Below, piece after piece: positions 1 to 6,693 of a stretch of 11,800 bases of DNA. The position numbers were made by a program, and so were the translations under genes. The stretch spans positions 1 to 11,800 of the forward strand of contig CAZBII010000146.1 of assembly GCA_964491665.1 (NCBI GenBank), in the 5' to 3' direction. The notes below the pieces were generated by a model. It searched no databases. It saw only the letters and a program-made list of their open reading frames with translations, and had not been told where the DNA came from. Source of the stretch: Ch67 sp964491665 (GTDB lineage: Bacteria > Pseudomonadota > Gammaproteobacteria > Pseudomonadales > Ketobacteraceae). Position 1 is the first letter of the stretch. Each line of letters begins with the position of its first letter.

Positions 1-158
1 ATGGGCGTCTGCAGCATCGCAGCTCCAAAGGTGCCACCCAGCACAATCACCGCCGCCGGACCGTTGGCAAGCCCGGAGATGTGACCACCCTCCATGGCGT
101 TGCCGCCAATCAGCGCCACAATTCCCACGACAAGTCCGATGATGCTCAGAATATCCAT
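1..158 (-). CDS. motC: MotA-family flagellar stator protein, MotC-like (5' part only, runs off the window)
   Basis: This is the N-terminal 52 residues of a MotA/PomA-type stator subunit. Such proteins form inner-membrane proton or sodium channels with a MotB-type partner and push on the rotor. The visible protein begins MDILSIIGLVVGIVALIGGN, a first membrane helix. A conserved segment typical of MotA/PomA follows: a glycine-rich turn (EGGHISGL), then NGPAAVIVLGGTFGAAMLQTP. The ATG at 158 lies four bases after the cheB stop, so translation is probably coupled. The Shine-Dalgarno sequence inside the cheB tail is weak. In Pseudomonas the gene in this position is motC, followed by motD, and I call it MotC on that order plus the sequence. 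The rest of the gene, including the charged cytoplasmic loop, lies outside the window. The ion used cannot be judged. Confidence 0.88.
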   Translation of the reverse strand, partial: MDILSIIGLVVGIVALIGGNAMEGGHISGLANGPAAVIVLGGTFGAAMLQTP

Positions 159-162
159 GATG

Positions 163-1335
163 TCAGCGCAACTCGCTCAGATATTTGCCAATGTCTTTTA
201 CGTCCAGGACGGCATCGGAAAGTCCCGCCGTTTCCACCGCCATCGGCATGCCGTAGACCACGCAACTCTGTTCGTTCTGGGTCCACACGGTGGCATTGCT
301 GCGCTTGAGTAACTTGCAGCCCTCACGTCCATCATTTCCCATGCCGGTCAACACCGCTGCAAGAATCTTGCCTTTTACGCTGCGCGCGGCCGAACCGAAG
401 GTGACATCAACACTGGGCTTGTACTGGATCTTGTCGTTGCCTTCGATGATCGACACGGCCTGGCCGCGCGCATCGAGCAACATCTGCTTGCCGCCCGGCG
501 CCAGCAGCGCCCAGCCGGGCCGCACCGGATCATTGTCCTCCGCTTCCTTCACGCGAATCTTGCACAGACGATCCAGACGCTCGGCAAAAGCAGACGTGAA
601 TGTGCCGGGCATGTGCTGCACCAGCAGGATCGGGAACGGAAAATTGGCGGGCAGCGCCGTCAAAATATTCTGCAGCGCCACCGGACCGCCAGTGGAAGCG
701 CCAATCATGATCAGACGCGGACGTTCGCCGCCAAGGGTCTCCAGCACGCTAGCGGTTTTGCGCGACAAGGGAGCCGGAGCAGACACGGGAGCCGGCGCAG
801 GCTTCGCCGCCGTGCGTGGCCAGGGTGCGGCAACGGGCAGCGGCGGCATTGTCGAAGAAGGCTTCGCGGGCGCGGGTGTGGGTGCAGGTGCTGCTACGGG
901 CGCCGGTGCAGGTGTGGGCGATCTGAATGCAGGCCGGTTGCGCCGCGCAATGGCCAATACCTTATCCTGCAGAATGCGGGCGCTCTCTCCCGGATCGCCC
1001 GACATGGATTCAAAACTTTTCGGCAGATAGTCCAGCGCGCCGGCATCCAGCGCATCCAGCGTGACGCGGGCTCCTTCATAGCTGAGCGAGGAAAACATCA
1101 TGATGGGTGTGGGCTGCTTTGCCATGATCGCGCGCACCGCCGAAATGCCATCCATCATCGGCATTTCGTAATCCATGGTAATGACATCCGGCTTCAGTTC
1201 GAATGCCTTTTCTACGGCGGCGCGGCCGTTATCGGCAAAACCGACAACCCTGATTTCGGGATTCTTCTCCAGAATTTCTTTTATTCTTCTGCGAAAAAAT
1301 GCGGAATCATCCACCACCAGAACCTGGATCGGCAT
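163..1335 (-). CDS. cheB: CheB, chemotaxis response regulator protein-glutamate methylesterase/deamidase
   Basis: CheB removes methyl groups from chemoreceptor glutamates (and deamidates glutamines) after phosphorylation by CheA, resetting receptor sensitivity. Residues 1-110 are a receiver domain with acidic pocket D9/D10, phospho-acceptor D55 (in TMDYEMP) and K106. The C-terminal catalytic domain (about 206-390) shows the triad: S214 in GASTGG, H241 in VQHMPG and D335 in TGMGNDG. The linker at about 135-195 is long and rich in proline and alanine, making the protein (390 residues) longer than the 349-residue Salmonella enzyme. The ATG at 1335 has a clear GGGAG Shine-Dalgarno sequence about six bases upstream. 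The gene lies 43 bases after cheA and four bases before the stator gene. No cheR is in this window. Confidence 0.97.
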   Translation of the reverse strand: MPIQVLVVDDSAFFRRRIKEILEKNPEIRVVGFADNGRAAVEKAFELKPDVITMDYEMPMMDGISAVRAIMAKQPTPIMMFSSLSYEGARVTLDALDAGALDYLPKSFESMSGDPGESARILQDKVLAIARRNRPAFRSPTPAPAPVAAPAPTPAPAKPSSTMPPLPVAAPWPRTAAKPAPAPVSAPAPLSRKTASVLETLGGERPRLIMIGASTGGPVALQNILTALPANFPFPILLVQHMPGTFTSAFAERLDRLCKIRVKEAEDNDPVRPGWALLAPGGKQMLLDARGQAVSIIEGNDKIQYKPSVDVTFGSAARSVKGKILAAVLTGMGNDGREGCKLLKRSNATVWTQNEQSCVVYGMPMAVETAGLSDAVLDVKDIGKYLSELR

Positions 1336-1378
1336 TTTTATCTCCCAACGCGCTGCGTAACTGCATCCCGTGACCGGT

Positions 1379-3778
1379 TCATCCGCGATGCGCGTATGCT
1401 TTCAACATGCTGGGAATGTCCAGGATGAGCGCAATACGGCCATCACCGGTGATCGTGGCACCGGCCATGCCCGGTGTGCCATGCAGCATTTTCCCCAACG
1501 GCTTGATAACCACCTCTTCCTGGCCGATCAGCTGATCCACCACAAAACCCACCTTCTGTGTGCCCACGCTGACAATGACCACGTGCGCCTCGCGCTCGGA
1601 GCTGGCCTCGCTGCGCACCAGCCAACGCTTCAGATGGAATAGCGGCAGCGCCTTTTCGCGCACCACGACAACTTCCTGTCCATCCACCACGTTGGTGCGC
1701 GACAGATCAAGATGGAAAATTTCGTTCACATTCACCAGCGGCAGCGCAAACGCCTGCCGGCCCAGCATGACCATCAGCGTCGGCATGATCGCCAGGGTGA
1801 GCGGCACCTTGATCGCAATACGCGTGCCCACACCTTTTTCGGATTTCACATCAATGGTGCCATTGAGCTGACTGATCTTGGTTTTCACCACATCCATGCC
1901 GACACCACGGCCGGACACATCGGAAATCTGGTCCTTGGTGGAAAAGCCGGGATGGAAAATCAGGTTGAAGGCTTCGGTGTCGCTGAGGCGTTCGGCCGTT
2001 TCAGTGTCCATCAGGCCTTTTTCAACCGCCTTGCGCTTGAGGACCGACGGGTCCATGCCGCCGCCGTCATCGGTGATCGACAGCACGATGTGATCGCCTT
2101 CCTGCTGCGCGGCCAGCACCACCAGACCGGTGCGGGGCTTGCCCATTTTCTCGCGCACATCCGGCGCTTCAATGCCGTGATCGACACTGTTGCGCACCAG
2201 GTGCACCAGCGGGTCGGCCAGCGCTTCCACCAGATTCTTGTCGAGATCGGTTTCTTCGCCCTGCAGTTCGAGATTGATTTCCTTTTTCAGGTTGCGCGCC
2301 AGATCGCGCACCACGCGCGGGAAGCGGCCAAAGACTTTCTTGATGGGCTGCATGCGGGTTTTCATCACGGCGGTCTGCAGATCGCCGGTCACCACATCCA
2401 GATTCGCCACCGCTTTTGCCAGGTCTTCATCAGCGCTGCGCAGTCCCAGCCGCACCAGCCGGTTCCGCACCAGCACCAGTTCGCCCACCATGTTCATGAT
2501 GTCGTCCAGGCGTTTGGTGTCGACCCGCACGGTATTTTCTGCCGCTTCCTTGGGAGCACCTGCCGCACCGGCCGCAGCACCGCGCGTTGCGGTTTTGCGC
2601 TCATCATCATCGTCATCTGACACCGCAGCAGCCGCAGGTTTGGCCGCTGGCTTGGGTGCCGGTTTGGGCGCGGCGGCCGGCTTGCCAGCTGCAGGCTCGG
2701 TTTTGGCGGCCGGCTTTGCCGGCGGTTTCGCAGCTGCTTTTTCCTCGGTCTTTTTGGGCGGCGCAGCGGCTGGTTCATCCGCGCCTTTCTGAGTGGGGCC
2801 TTTGCCCTTGCCGTGCAGTTCATCCAGCAGGGCTTCAAACTCATCATCGGAAATCAGATCGCCGCCACCCGCTTTGGCAGTGGGTGCCGCGGCCTTTTCC
2901 GTGCTGCTGCTTTTGCCCGTCGCAGGCGTGCCACCGTGCTTGCCCTTGCCGTGCAATTCATCCAGCAGCGCTTCGAATTCATCATCGCTGATTTCATCAT
3001 TGCCACCGGCGCTGCCAGCTGCGGGCGCTGATGCTGCCTTGGTCTCCGCCGCGCTGTTGCCCGCACCTATTGGCTTGCCCTTGCCGTGCAACTGATCCAG
3101 CAATGCCTCGAACTCATCTTCCGTAATCTCGTCGGAATGCGTGTGCGTGGATGCTTCCTTGACCTCTTCATCTTCGCCAAACAGGTCGACGCCGCCGGTA
3201 TCGGCACTGACGGCGGCGGCCGGTGCCCTGGCTGCCGGCGCTTCATCGCCAAGGGCATCCAGAAACTGTTCGAATTCCTCATCGCTGATGTCGCCTTCGC
3301 CCGCACTGGCAGCCGGTGCCGGCTCGGCCTCGGCCGCTTCTTCCTGCTCGGGCTCGGCGGACGCTGCGGCATGCCCGCCACCGGGTGCTTCACCGCGTAT
3401 GATCGCGTGCAGGGCTTCCATCAGCGCCGGATCAGCCGGCTCGGGATAAGCGCGTGCATTCACCTGCGCGAACATGCTGTTGACGGCATCAAGGGACTGC
3501 AGCACCACATCCATCAGTTCGGATGTGATGGAAAGTTTGTTGTTGCGCAGCAGATCGAAGACGTTTTCCGCGGCATGACAGAGTTCCACCAGCGTATCCA
3601 GCTGCAGGAATCCGGCACCACCCTTGACCGTGTGAAAACCGCGAAAGATGGCATTCAGCAGATTGGCATCGTCGGGCCGGTTTTCCAGCTCGACCAGTTG
3701 CTCTGACAGGACTTCAAGAATTTCCCCGGCCTCAACCAGAAAGTCCTGCAGGATTTCTTCATCAGCGTCAAAACTCAT
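1379..3778 (-). CDS. cheA: CheA, chemotaxis sensor histidine kinase with four short acidic motifs in place of a clear P2 domain
   Basis: CheA is the receptor-coupled kinase that phosphorylates CheY and CheB. P1 (about 1-130) carries the phospho-accepting H49 in FRGFHTVKGG. Residues 131-415 look disordered: four copies of an acidic motif near ISDDEFEALLDELHGKGK (163-179, 217-235, 262-280, 307-326), then a Lys/Ala/Pro stretch (about 342-385) and an acidic run (388-393). I see no clear folded P2 domain. P3 dimerisation begins near RVDTKRLDDIMNMVGELV (418-435). P4 kinase has HLVRNSVDHGIE (526-537, N530), DDGGGMD (570-576) and GRGVGMD (623-629). P5, the CheW-like coupling domain, covers about 657-795. 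At 799 residues it is longer than E. coli CheA (654), mostly through the linker. ATG 3778 has GGAG seven bases upstream and lies 12 bases after cheZ. Confidence 0.97.
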   Translation of the reverse strand: MSFDADEEILQDFLVEAGEILEVLSEQLVELENRPDDANLLNAIFRGFHTVKGGAGFLQLDTLVELCHAAENVFDLLRNNKLSITSELMDVVLQSLDAVNSMFAQVNARAYPEPADPALMEALHAIIRGEAPGGGHAAASAEPEQEEAAEAEPAPAASAGEGDISDEEFEQFLDALGDEAPAARAPAAAVSADTGGVDLFGEDEEVKEASTHTHSDEITEDEFEALLDQLHGKGKPIGAGNSAAETKAASAPAAGSAGGNDEISDDEFEALLDELHGKGKHGGTPATGKSSSTEKAAAPTAKAGGGDLISDDEFEALLDELHGKGKGPTQKGADEPAAAPPKKTEEKAAAKPPAKPAAKTEPAAGKPAAAPKPAPKPAAKPAAAAVSDDDDDERKTATRGAAAGAAGAPKEAAENTVRVDTKRLDDIMNMVGELVLVRNRLVRLGLRSADEDLAKAVANLDVVTGDLQTAVMKTRMQPIKKVFGRFPRVVRDLARNLKKEINLELQGEETDLDKNLVEALADPLVHLVRNSVDHGIEAPDVREKMGKPRTGLVVLAAQQEGDHIVLSITDDGGGMDPSVLKRKAVEKGLMDTETAERLSDTEAFNLIFHPGFSTKDQISDVSGRGVGMDVVKTKISQLNGTIDVKSEKGVGTRIAIKVPLTLAIMPTLMVMLGRQAFALPLVNVNEIFHLDLSRTNVVDGQEVVVVREKALPLFHLKRWLVRSEASSEREAHVVIVSVGTQKVGFVVDQLIGQEEVVIKPLGKMLHGTPGMAGATITGDGRIALILDIPSMLKAYAHRG
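2801..3292 (-). repeat. Four coding repeats of an acidic EFEALLD motif in CheA
   Basis: Four motif copies lie at 3242-3292, 3074-3130, 2939-2995 and 2801-2860. In order they read DISDEEFEQFLDALGDE, EITEDEFEALLDQLHGKGK, EISDDEFEALLDELHGKGK and DLISDDEFEALLDELHGKGK, spaced 54, 45 and 46 residues apart. Variable Ala/Pro/Gly/Ser linkers separate them. Copies three and four share ISDDEFEALLDELHGK exactly but use different codons at six of these 16 positions (ATC/ATT, AGC/TCC, GAA/GAG, TTC/TTT, GCG/GCC, TTG/CTG). This suggests old duplication with protein-level constraint rather than recent slippage. The first copy is the most diverged and lacks the HGKGK tail. A docking role is inference. Confidence 0.9.
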
Positions 3779-3790
3779 CCCCTGACTCCA

Positions 3791-4573
3791 TCAGAAACCG
3801 AGACTGGACAGCAACGCATCCACATCATCCTGGCCGGACACCACGTCGTTGCGTTTTTCCGGATTGATGATCGGACCTTCCGGTCCGATATTGGGAATGG
3901 TTGGATCGACCAGTGTTTCGGGTATTTCGTGTTTGGTGCCGGTGATCTGGTCGATGGACCCTGCCATCTTCACCAGATGCACCAGATTTTCTTCCACTTC
4001 CTGTACCAGCTGGATCACGCGCTTGATCACCTGGCCGGTGAGATCCTGGAAATCCTGCGCCAGCATGATGCTGGAAAGATTGCTGTCGATTTTCGCGGTT
4101 TCCTCGGCAGCCATATCGAGAAACGTGTCCATCTCCCGGGTCAGTTGCCGGAACTCGTCCGGCTTCATTTCCCGACGCATCAGCCGCTGCCACTCGGGCT
4201 TCAGCTGACGGGCACGGTCACCCAGCTGCGCCGACACGGGGATGGTGCTTTCCACCATATCCATGGTTTTGTTGGCGGCCTGCTCGGTCTTGGTGATGAC
4301 GTAATTGAGGCGCTCGGATGCGTCTTCCATGCGGGACAGTTCATCGCGTTCCTTGCTGCCGGCGCGACTGGTATCGATGGCGAAATTCTTGATGGATTCG
4401 TGCAGGCTGCGCGTCAGTTTTCCCACTTCCTGAAACAGGAACTGGTCGCGCGCCTGATGCAGACTGGCAATAGTCTGCATGGCTTCGGTCGCGTCACCGC
4501 TCTGCAACTGTTCCAGCAGGATTTTGGCGTATTCAACCAGTGGTTCCTGATGCGCTCGTTCCGTCATGCTCAT
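3791..4573 (-). CDS. cheZ: CheZ, phosphatase of phosphorylated CheY
   Basis: CheZ speeds loss of phosphate from CheY-P, ending the motor signal. The 260-residue protein is mostly helical and forms a long four-helix-bundle dimer in known family members. The signature IMLAQDFQDLTGQVIKR sits at residues 169-185. D177 and Q181 in DLTGQ correspond to the E. coli catalytic pair D143/Q147. After a Pro-rich flexible segment (about 218-245), the extreme C-terminus QDDVDALLSSLGF matches the CheY-anchoring tail of the family. The protein is longer than E. coli CheZ (214). The gene sits 27 bases after cheY and 12 before cheA. The start may be the ATG at 4573 or the one two codons on at 4567. The second has GTGAG at better spacing, and both give the same protein apart from two residues. 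Confidence 0.96.
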   Translation of the reverse strand: MSMTERAHQEPLVEYAKILLEQLQSGDATEAMQTIASLHQARDQFLFQEVGKLTRSLHESIKNFAIDTSRAGSKERDELSRMEDASERLNYVITKTEQAANKTMDMVESTIPVSAQLGDRARQLKPEWQRLMRREMKPDEFRQLTREMDTFLDMAAEETAKIDSNLSSIMLAQDFQDLTGQVIKRVIQLVQEVEENLVHLVKMAGSIDQITGTKHEIPETLVDPTIPNIGPEGPIINPEKRNDVVSGQDDVDALLSSLGF

Positions 4574-4600
4574 CTCACATCCGCTCGCCTGTCCGGGGGA

Positions 4601-4984
4601 TCAGGCAACGCGCTCAAAGATTTTTTCGATCTTCTCTTTCAGCGCCTGCGCAGTGAAAGGTTTGACCACATAGCCGTTCACCCCGGCCTGGGCTGCCTCG
4701 ATGATCTGCTCGCGCTTGGCTTCGGCGGTCACCATCAGCACCGGCAGGGTTTTCAGCTTTTCATCGGCGCGCACGGCCTTGAGCAGGTCAATGCCGGTCA
4801 TGCCCGGCATATTCCAGTCGGTAATAAGAAAATCGAAATCTGAAGCCTTGAGCAATGGCAGTGCCGAATTTCCGTCATCCGCTTCCTGGGTATTGGTGAA
4901 GCCGAGGTCACGCAGCAGGTTTTTGATGATCCGCCTCATCGTGGAGAAGTCGTCGACGATGAGAATTTTCATGTTCTTGTTCAA
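4601..4984 (-). CDS. cheY: CheY, chemotaxis response regulator acting on the flagellar switch
   Basis: CheY is a single-domain receiver. Phosphorylated by CheA, it binds FliM at the motor switch and changes rotation. Counting from the TTG start, the acidic pair is D11/D12 (in IVDDFSTMRR), the phospho-acceptor is D56 (in TDWNMPG), T86 lies in MVTAEAKRE, and Y105/K108 lie in GYVVKPF. All key residues are present. The start is uncertain. TTG at 4984 is preceded by GGAGG five bases away. ATG 4996 has no Shine-Dalgarno sequence, and ATG 4972, giving MKILIVDD, has GGAGG 17 bases away, which is too far. I chose TTG for the ribosome site. ATG 4972 or 4996 may be used in database entries. cheZ follows after 27 bases. 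Confidence 0.95.
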   Translation of the reverse strand: MNKNMKILIVDDFSTMRRIIKNLLRDLGFTNTQEADDGNSALPLLKASDFDFLITDWNMPGMTGIDLLKAVRADEKLKTLPVLMVTAEAKREQIIEAAQAGVNGYVVKPFTAQALKEKIEKIFERVA

Positions 4985-5009
4985 GGCTGCCTCCATTGAA
5001 CACTGTTAA

Positions 5010-5096
5010 CTACACGGGTTTGTTCAGGAATTTGTCCCATACCTGCATAAGTCTAGTAGCAGAATCCGGGGTATCCAGTTTTTCCAGAGGAATCAA
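5010..5096 (-). CDS. Possible small open frame between fliA and cheY (unrecognised)
   Basis: A 28-codon frame starts at a TTG that overlaps the fliA stop as TTGA and ends at TAG 5010-5012, shortly before cheY. It reads IPLEKLDTPDSATRLMQVWD after the start codon, then KFLNKPV. A GTG two codons earlier (5102) is another possible start. I recognise no family. There is no good Shine-Dalgarno sequence, but a stop/start overlap permits coupling. An open frame this short occurs often by chance, and it contains the rare codon AGA. It may simply be the untranslated leader of cheY. Confidence 0.2.
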   Translation of the reverse strand: MIPLEKLDTPDSATRLMQVWDKFLNKPV

Positions 5097-5827
5097 AGCC
5101 ACTCGCGCAGACGGGCGCGCAGGCGGTGAGCAGCCTGGCTGTGAATCTGGCTGACGCGGGACTCGCTGACACCCAGCACCTCGCCGATTTCCTTCAGGTT
5201 CAGCTCTTCTTCGTAATAGAGGGACAGCACCAGCTGTTCGCGCTCGGACAGGGTTTCGATGGCGGCAGCGAGATTCTGGCGGAAGTTTTCGCCGGTGAGT
5301 TCGTCCAGCGGATTGTCGGAATGGCGGTCCTGCAGGCTGGTGTCGATGTGTTCGTCGGGGGATTCCAGGTCGCTCATGCTGAACAGACGGGTAGCCATGC
5401 TGTCCTGCAGCATGCCGTGATAGTCATCGAGGCTGATCTGCAGCTCAGCGGCCACTTCGCGGTCACTGGCGTCGCGACCGGTGCGGAATTCCACGGCACG
5501 AATCGCTTCCTGGATGCGGCGGGCATTGCGATGAACCGAGCGTGGCGCCCATTCGCCCTTGCGCACTTCGTCCACCATGGCACCGCGAATGCGGATCCCG
5601 GCGTAGGTTTCGAAACTGGCGCCCTTGGAGTTGTCGAATCGCTTGATGGCATCGAGCAGGCCGATCATGCCGGCCTGATAAAGATCCTCCACCGACACAT
5701 TGGCCGGCAGACGCGCCAGCAGATGATGCGCAATGCGCTTCACCAGCGGCGTGTGCTGTTCCACCAGGACTGCGAGTGGTGGTGCCGATTCATCACTGTA
5801 CATAGTGTACCGGTTGACACCCTGCAT
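5093..5827 (-). CDS. fliA: FliA, RNA polymerase sigma-28 factor for late flagellar genes
   Basis: FliA directs RNA polymerase to late flagellar and chemotaxis promoters and is held off by anti-sigma FlgM until the hook is finished. The 244-residue protein has sigma region 2 at about 20-95, with VEDLYQAGMIGLLDAIKRFD (46-65) and SFETYAGIRIRGAMVDEVRK (71-90). Region 3 covers about 100-150. Region 4 has the helix-turn-helix LNLKEIGEVLGVSESRVSQI (209-228). Length and domain order fit the family. The ATG at 5827 has AGGG upstream and lies 11 bases after the fleN stop. A second in-frame ATG at 5803 lacks a ribosome site. The position between fleN and cheY is the Pseudomonas/Vibrio arrangement. FlgM is not in the window. 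Confidence 0.97.
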   Translation of the reverse strand: MQGVNRYTMYSDESAPPLAVLVEQHTPLVKRIAHHLLARLPANVSVEDLYQAGMIGLLDAIKRFDNSKGASFETYAGIRIRGAMVDEVRKGEWAPRSVHRNARRIQEAIRAVEFRTGRDASDREVAAELQISLDDYHGMLQDSMATRLFSMSDLESPDEHIDTSLQDRHSDNPLDELTGENFRQNLAAAIETLSEREQLVLSLYYEEELNLKEIGEVLGVSESRVSQIHSQAAHRLRARLREWL

Positions 5828-5838
5828 GTTGCGCCCTG

Positions 5839-6660
5839 CTACCTGACGGCGGCTCCCTGCACCAGACGATCCACGAAGAACTCAAGGTGTCCGCGCGGCG
5901 TGGTCGGCAACGGCCAGCTGTCGACCTTGTTGGCCAGCGTGCGAAACGCCAGTGCGGCCTTGCTGCGCGGATAGGCCTCCACCACCGGCTTCTGCCGCTG
6001 GACAGCCTTGCGCACGTATTCGTCAAAAGGAATGCATCCGATAAATTGTAGTGCGACATCCAGAAACCGGTCGGTCACGCGGGACAGTTTTGCGTAGAGT
6101 TCCCGCCCTTCCTGCTGGCTGCGCACCATGTTCGCCAGAATATTGAAACGGTGCATGCCATGCTTCTGATTCAACAGCTTGATCATGGCATACGCGTCGG
6201 TAATCGATGTGGGTTCGTTGGTGACGACGAACAGACTTTCCTGCGCGGCGGTGACAAAACTCATCACCATGTCGGAAATGCCGGCGGCGGTATCGATCAG
6301 CAGCACGTCGACATCGCCACTGAGTTCGCTGAACGCATGGATCAGGCCGGCATGTTCGCGGGCTCCCAGATTCACCAGCTCCACCACACCGGAAGACGCC
6401 GGCACGATTTTCATTCCGCCGGGACCGTCCACCAGAATGTCACGCAGGCTGCACTCGCCTTTCAGCACATGGGACAGGTTTTCCCGTGCGGTAATGCCGA
6501 GCAGAATGTCCAGATTCGCCAGCCCCAGGTCCGCGTCCAGCAATACAACGCGCCGCCCCATTTCCGCCAGGCACATGCCCAGGTTGATGGTGACGTTGCT
6601 TTTGCCGACACCGCCCTTGCCACCGGTTACTGCGATGACCTGTACTGGATGAGTACTCAT
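5839..6660 (-). CDS. fleN: FleN/FlhG, MinD-type ATPase controlling flagellar number
   Basis: FleN (FlhG in Vibrio) is a ParA/MinD-family ATPase. In relatives it limits flagellar number by restraining the master activator FleQ/FlrA and by stimulating the FlhF GTPase. The deviant Walker A is GGKGGVGKS (13-21, with K15 and K20). VVLLDADLGLANLD (38-51) and the Walker B-like LIDTAAGISD (121-130) follow. The C-terminal part ends with WPLPTTPRGHLEFFVDRLVQ, as in Pseudomonas FleN. I chose ATG 6660 because MSTHPVQVIAVTGG matches the family start. GTG 6672 has AAGG five bases upstream and is a serious alternative adding four residues. A further in-frame GTG lies at 6678. The gene starts 33 bases after flhF and ends 11 before fliA. 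Confidence 0.96.
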   Translation of the reverse strand: MSTHPVQVIAVTGGKGGVGKSNVTINLGMCLAEMGRRVVLLDADLGLANLDILLGITARENLSHVLKGECSLRDILVDGPGGMKIVPASSGVVELVNLGAREHAGLIHAFSELSGDVDVLLIDTAAGISDMVMSFVTAAQESLFVVTNEPTSITDAYAMIKLLNQKHGMHRFNILANMVRSQQEGRELYAKLSRVTDRFLDVALQFIGCIPFDEYVRKAVQRQKPVVEAYPRSKAALAFRTLANKVDSWPLPTTPRGHLEFFVDRLVQGAAVR

Positions 6661-6693
6661 AAATGAATTCACAAACACCTTTACTTAGCGTCG

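Noticed and set aside
1229..1236. GCCGATAA on the minus strand inside cheB, a perfect sigma-28 -10 box
   Set aside because: No TAAA-type -35 element at the proper distance, and the bases encode the common receiver segment ADNG.
1336..1378. Promoter or terminator between cheA and cheB
   Set aside because: Only the cheB ribosome site is visible; no hairpin with U-tract and no sigma-54 or sigma-28 pattern.
1712..2620. Plus-strand open frame opposite cheA
   Set aside because: Antisense of the conserved P3-P5 region; His/Phe/Gln-rich and with no known motif.
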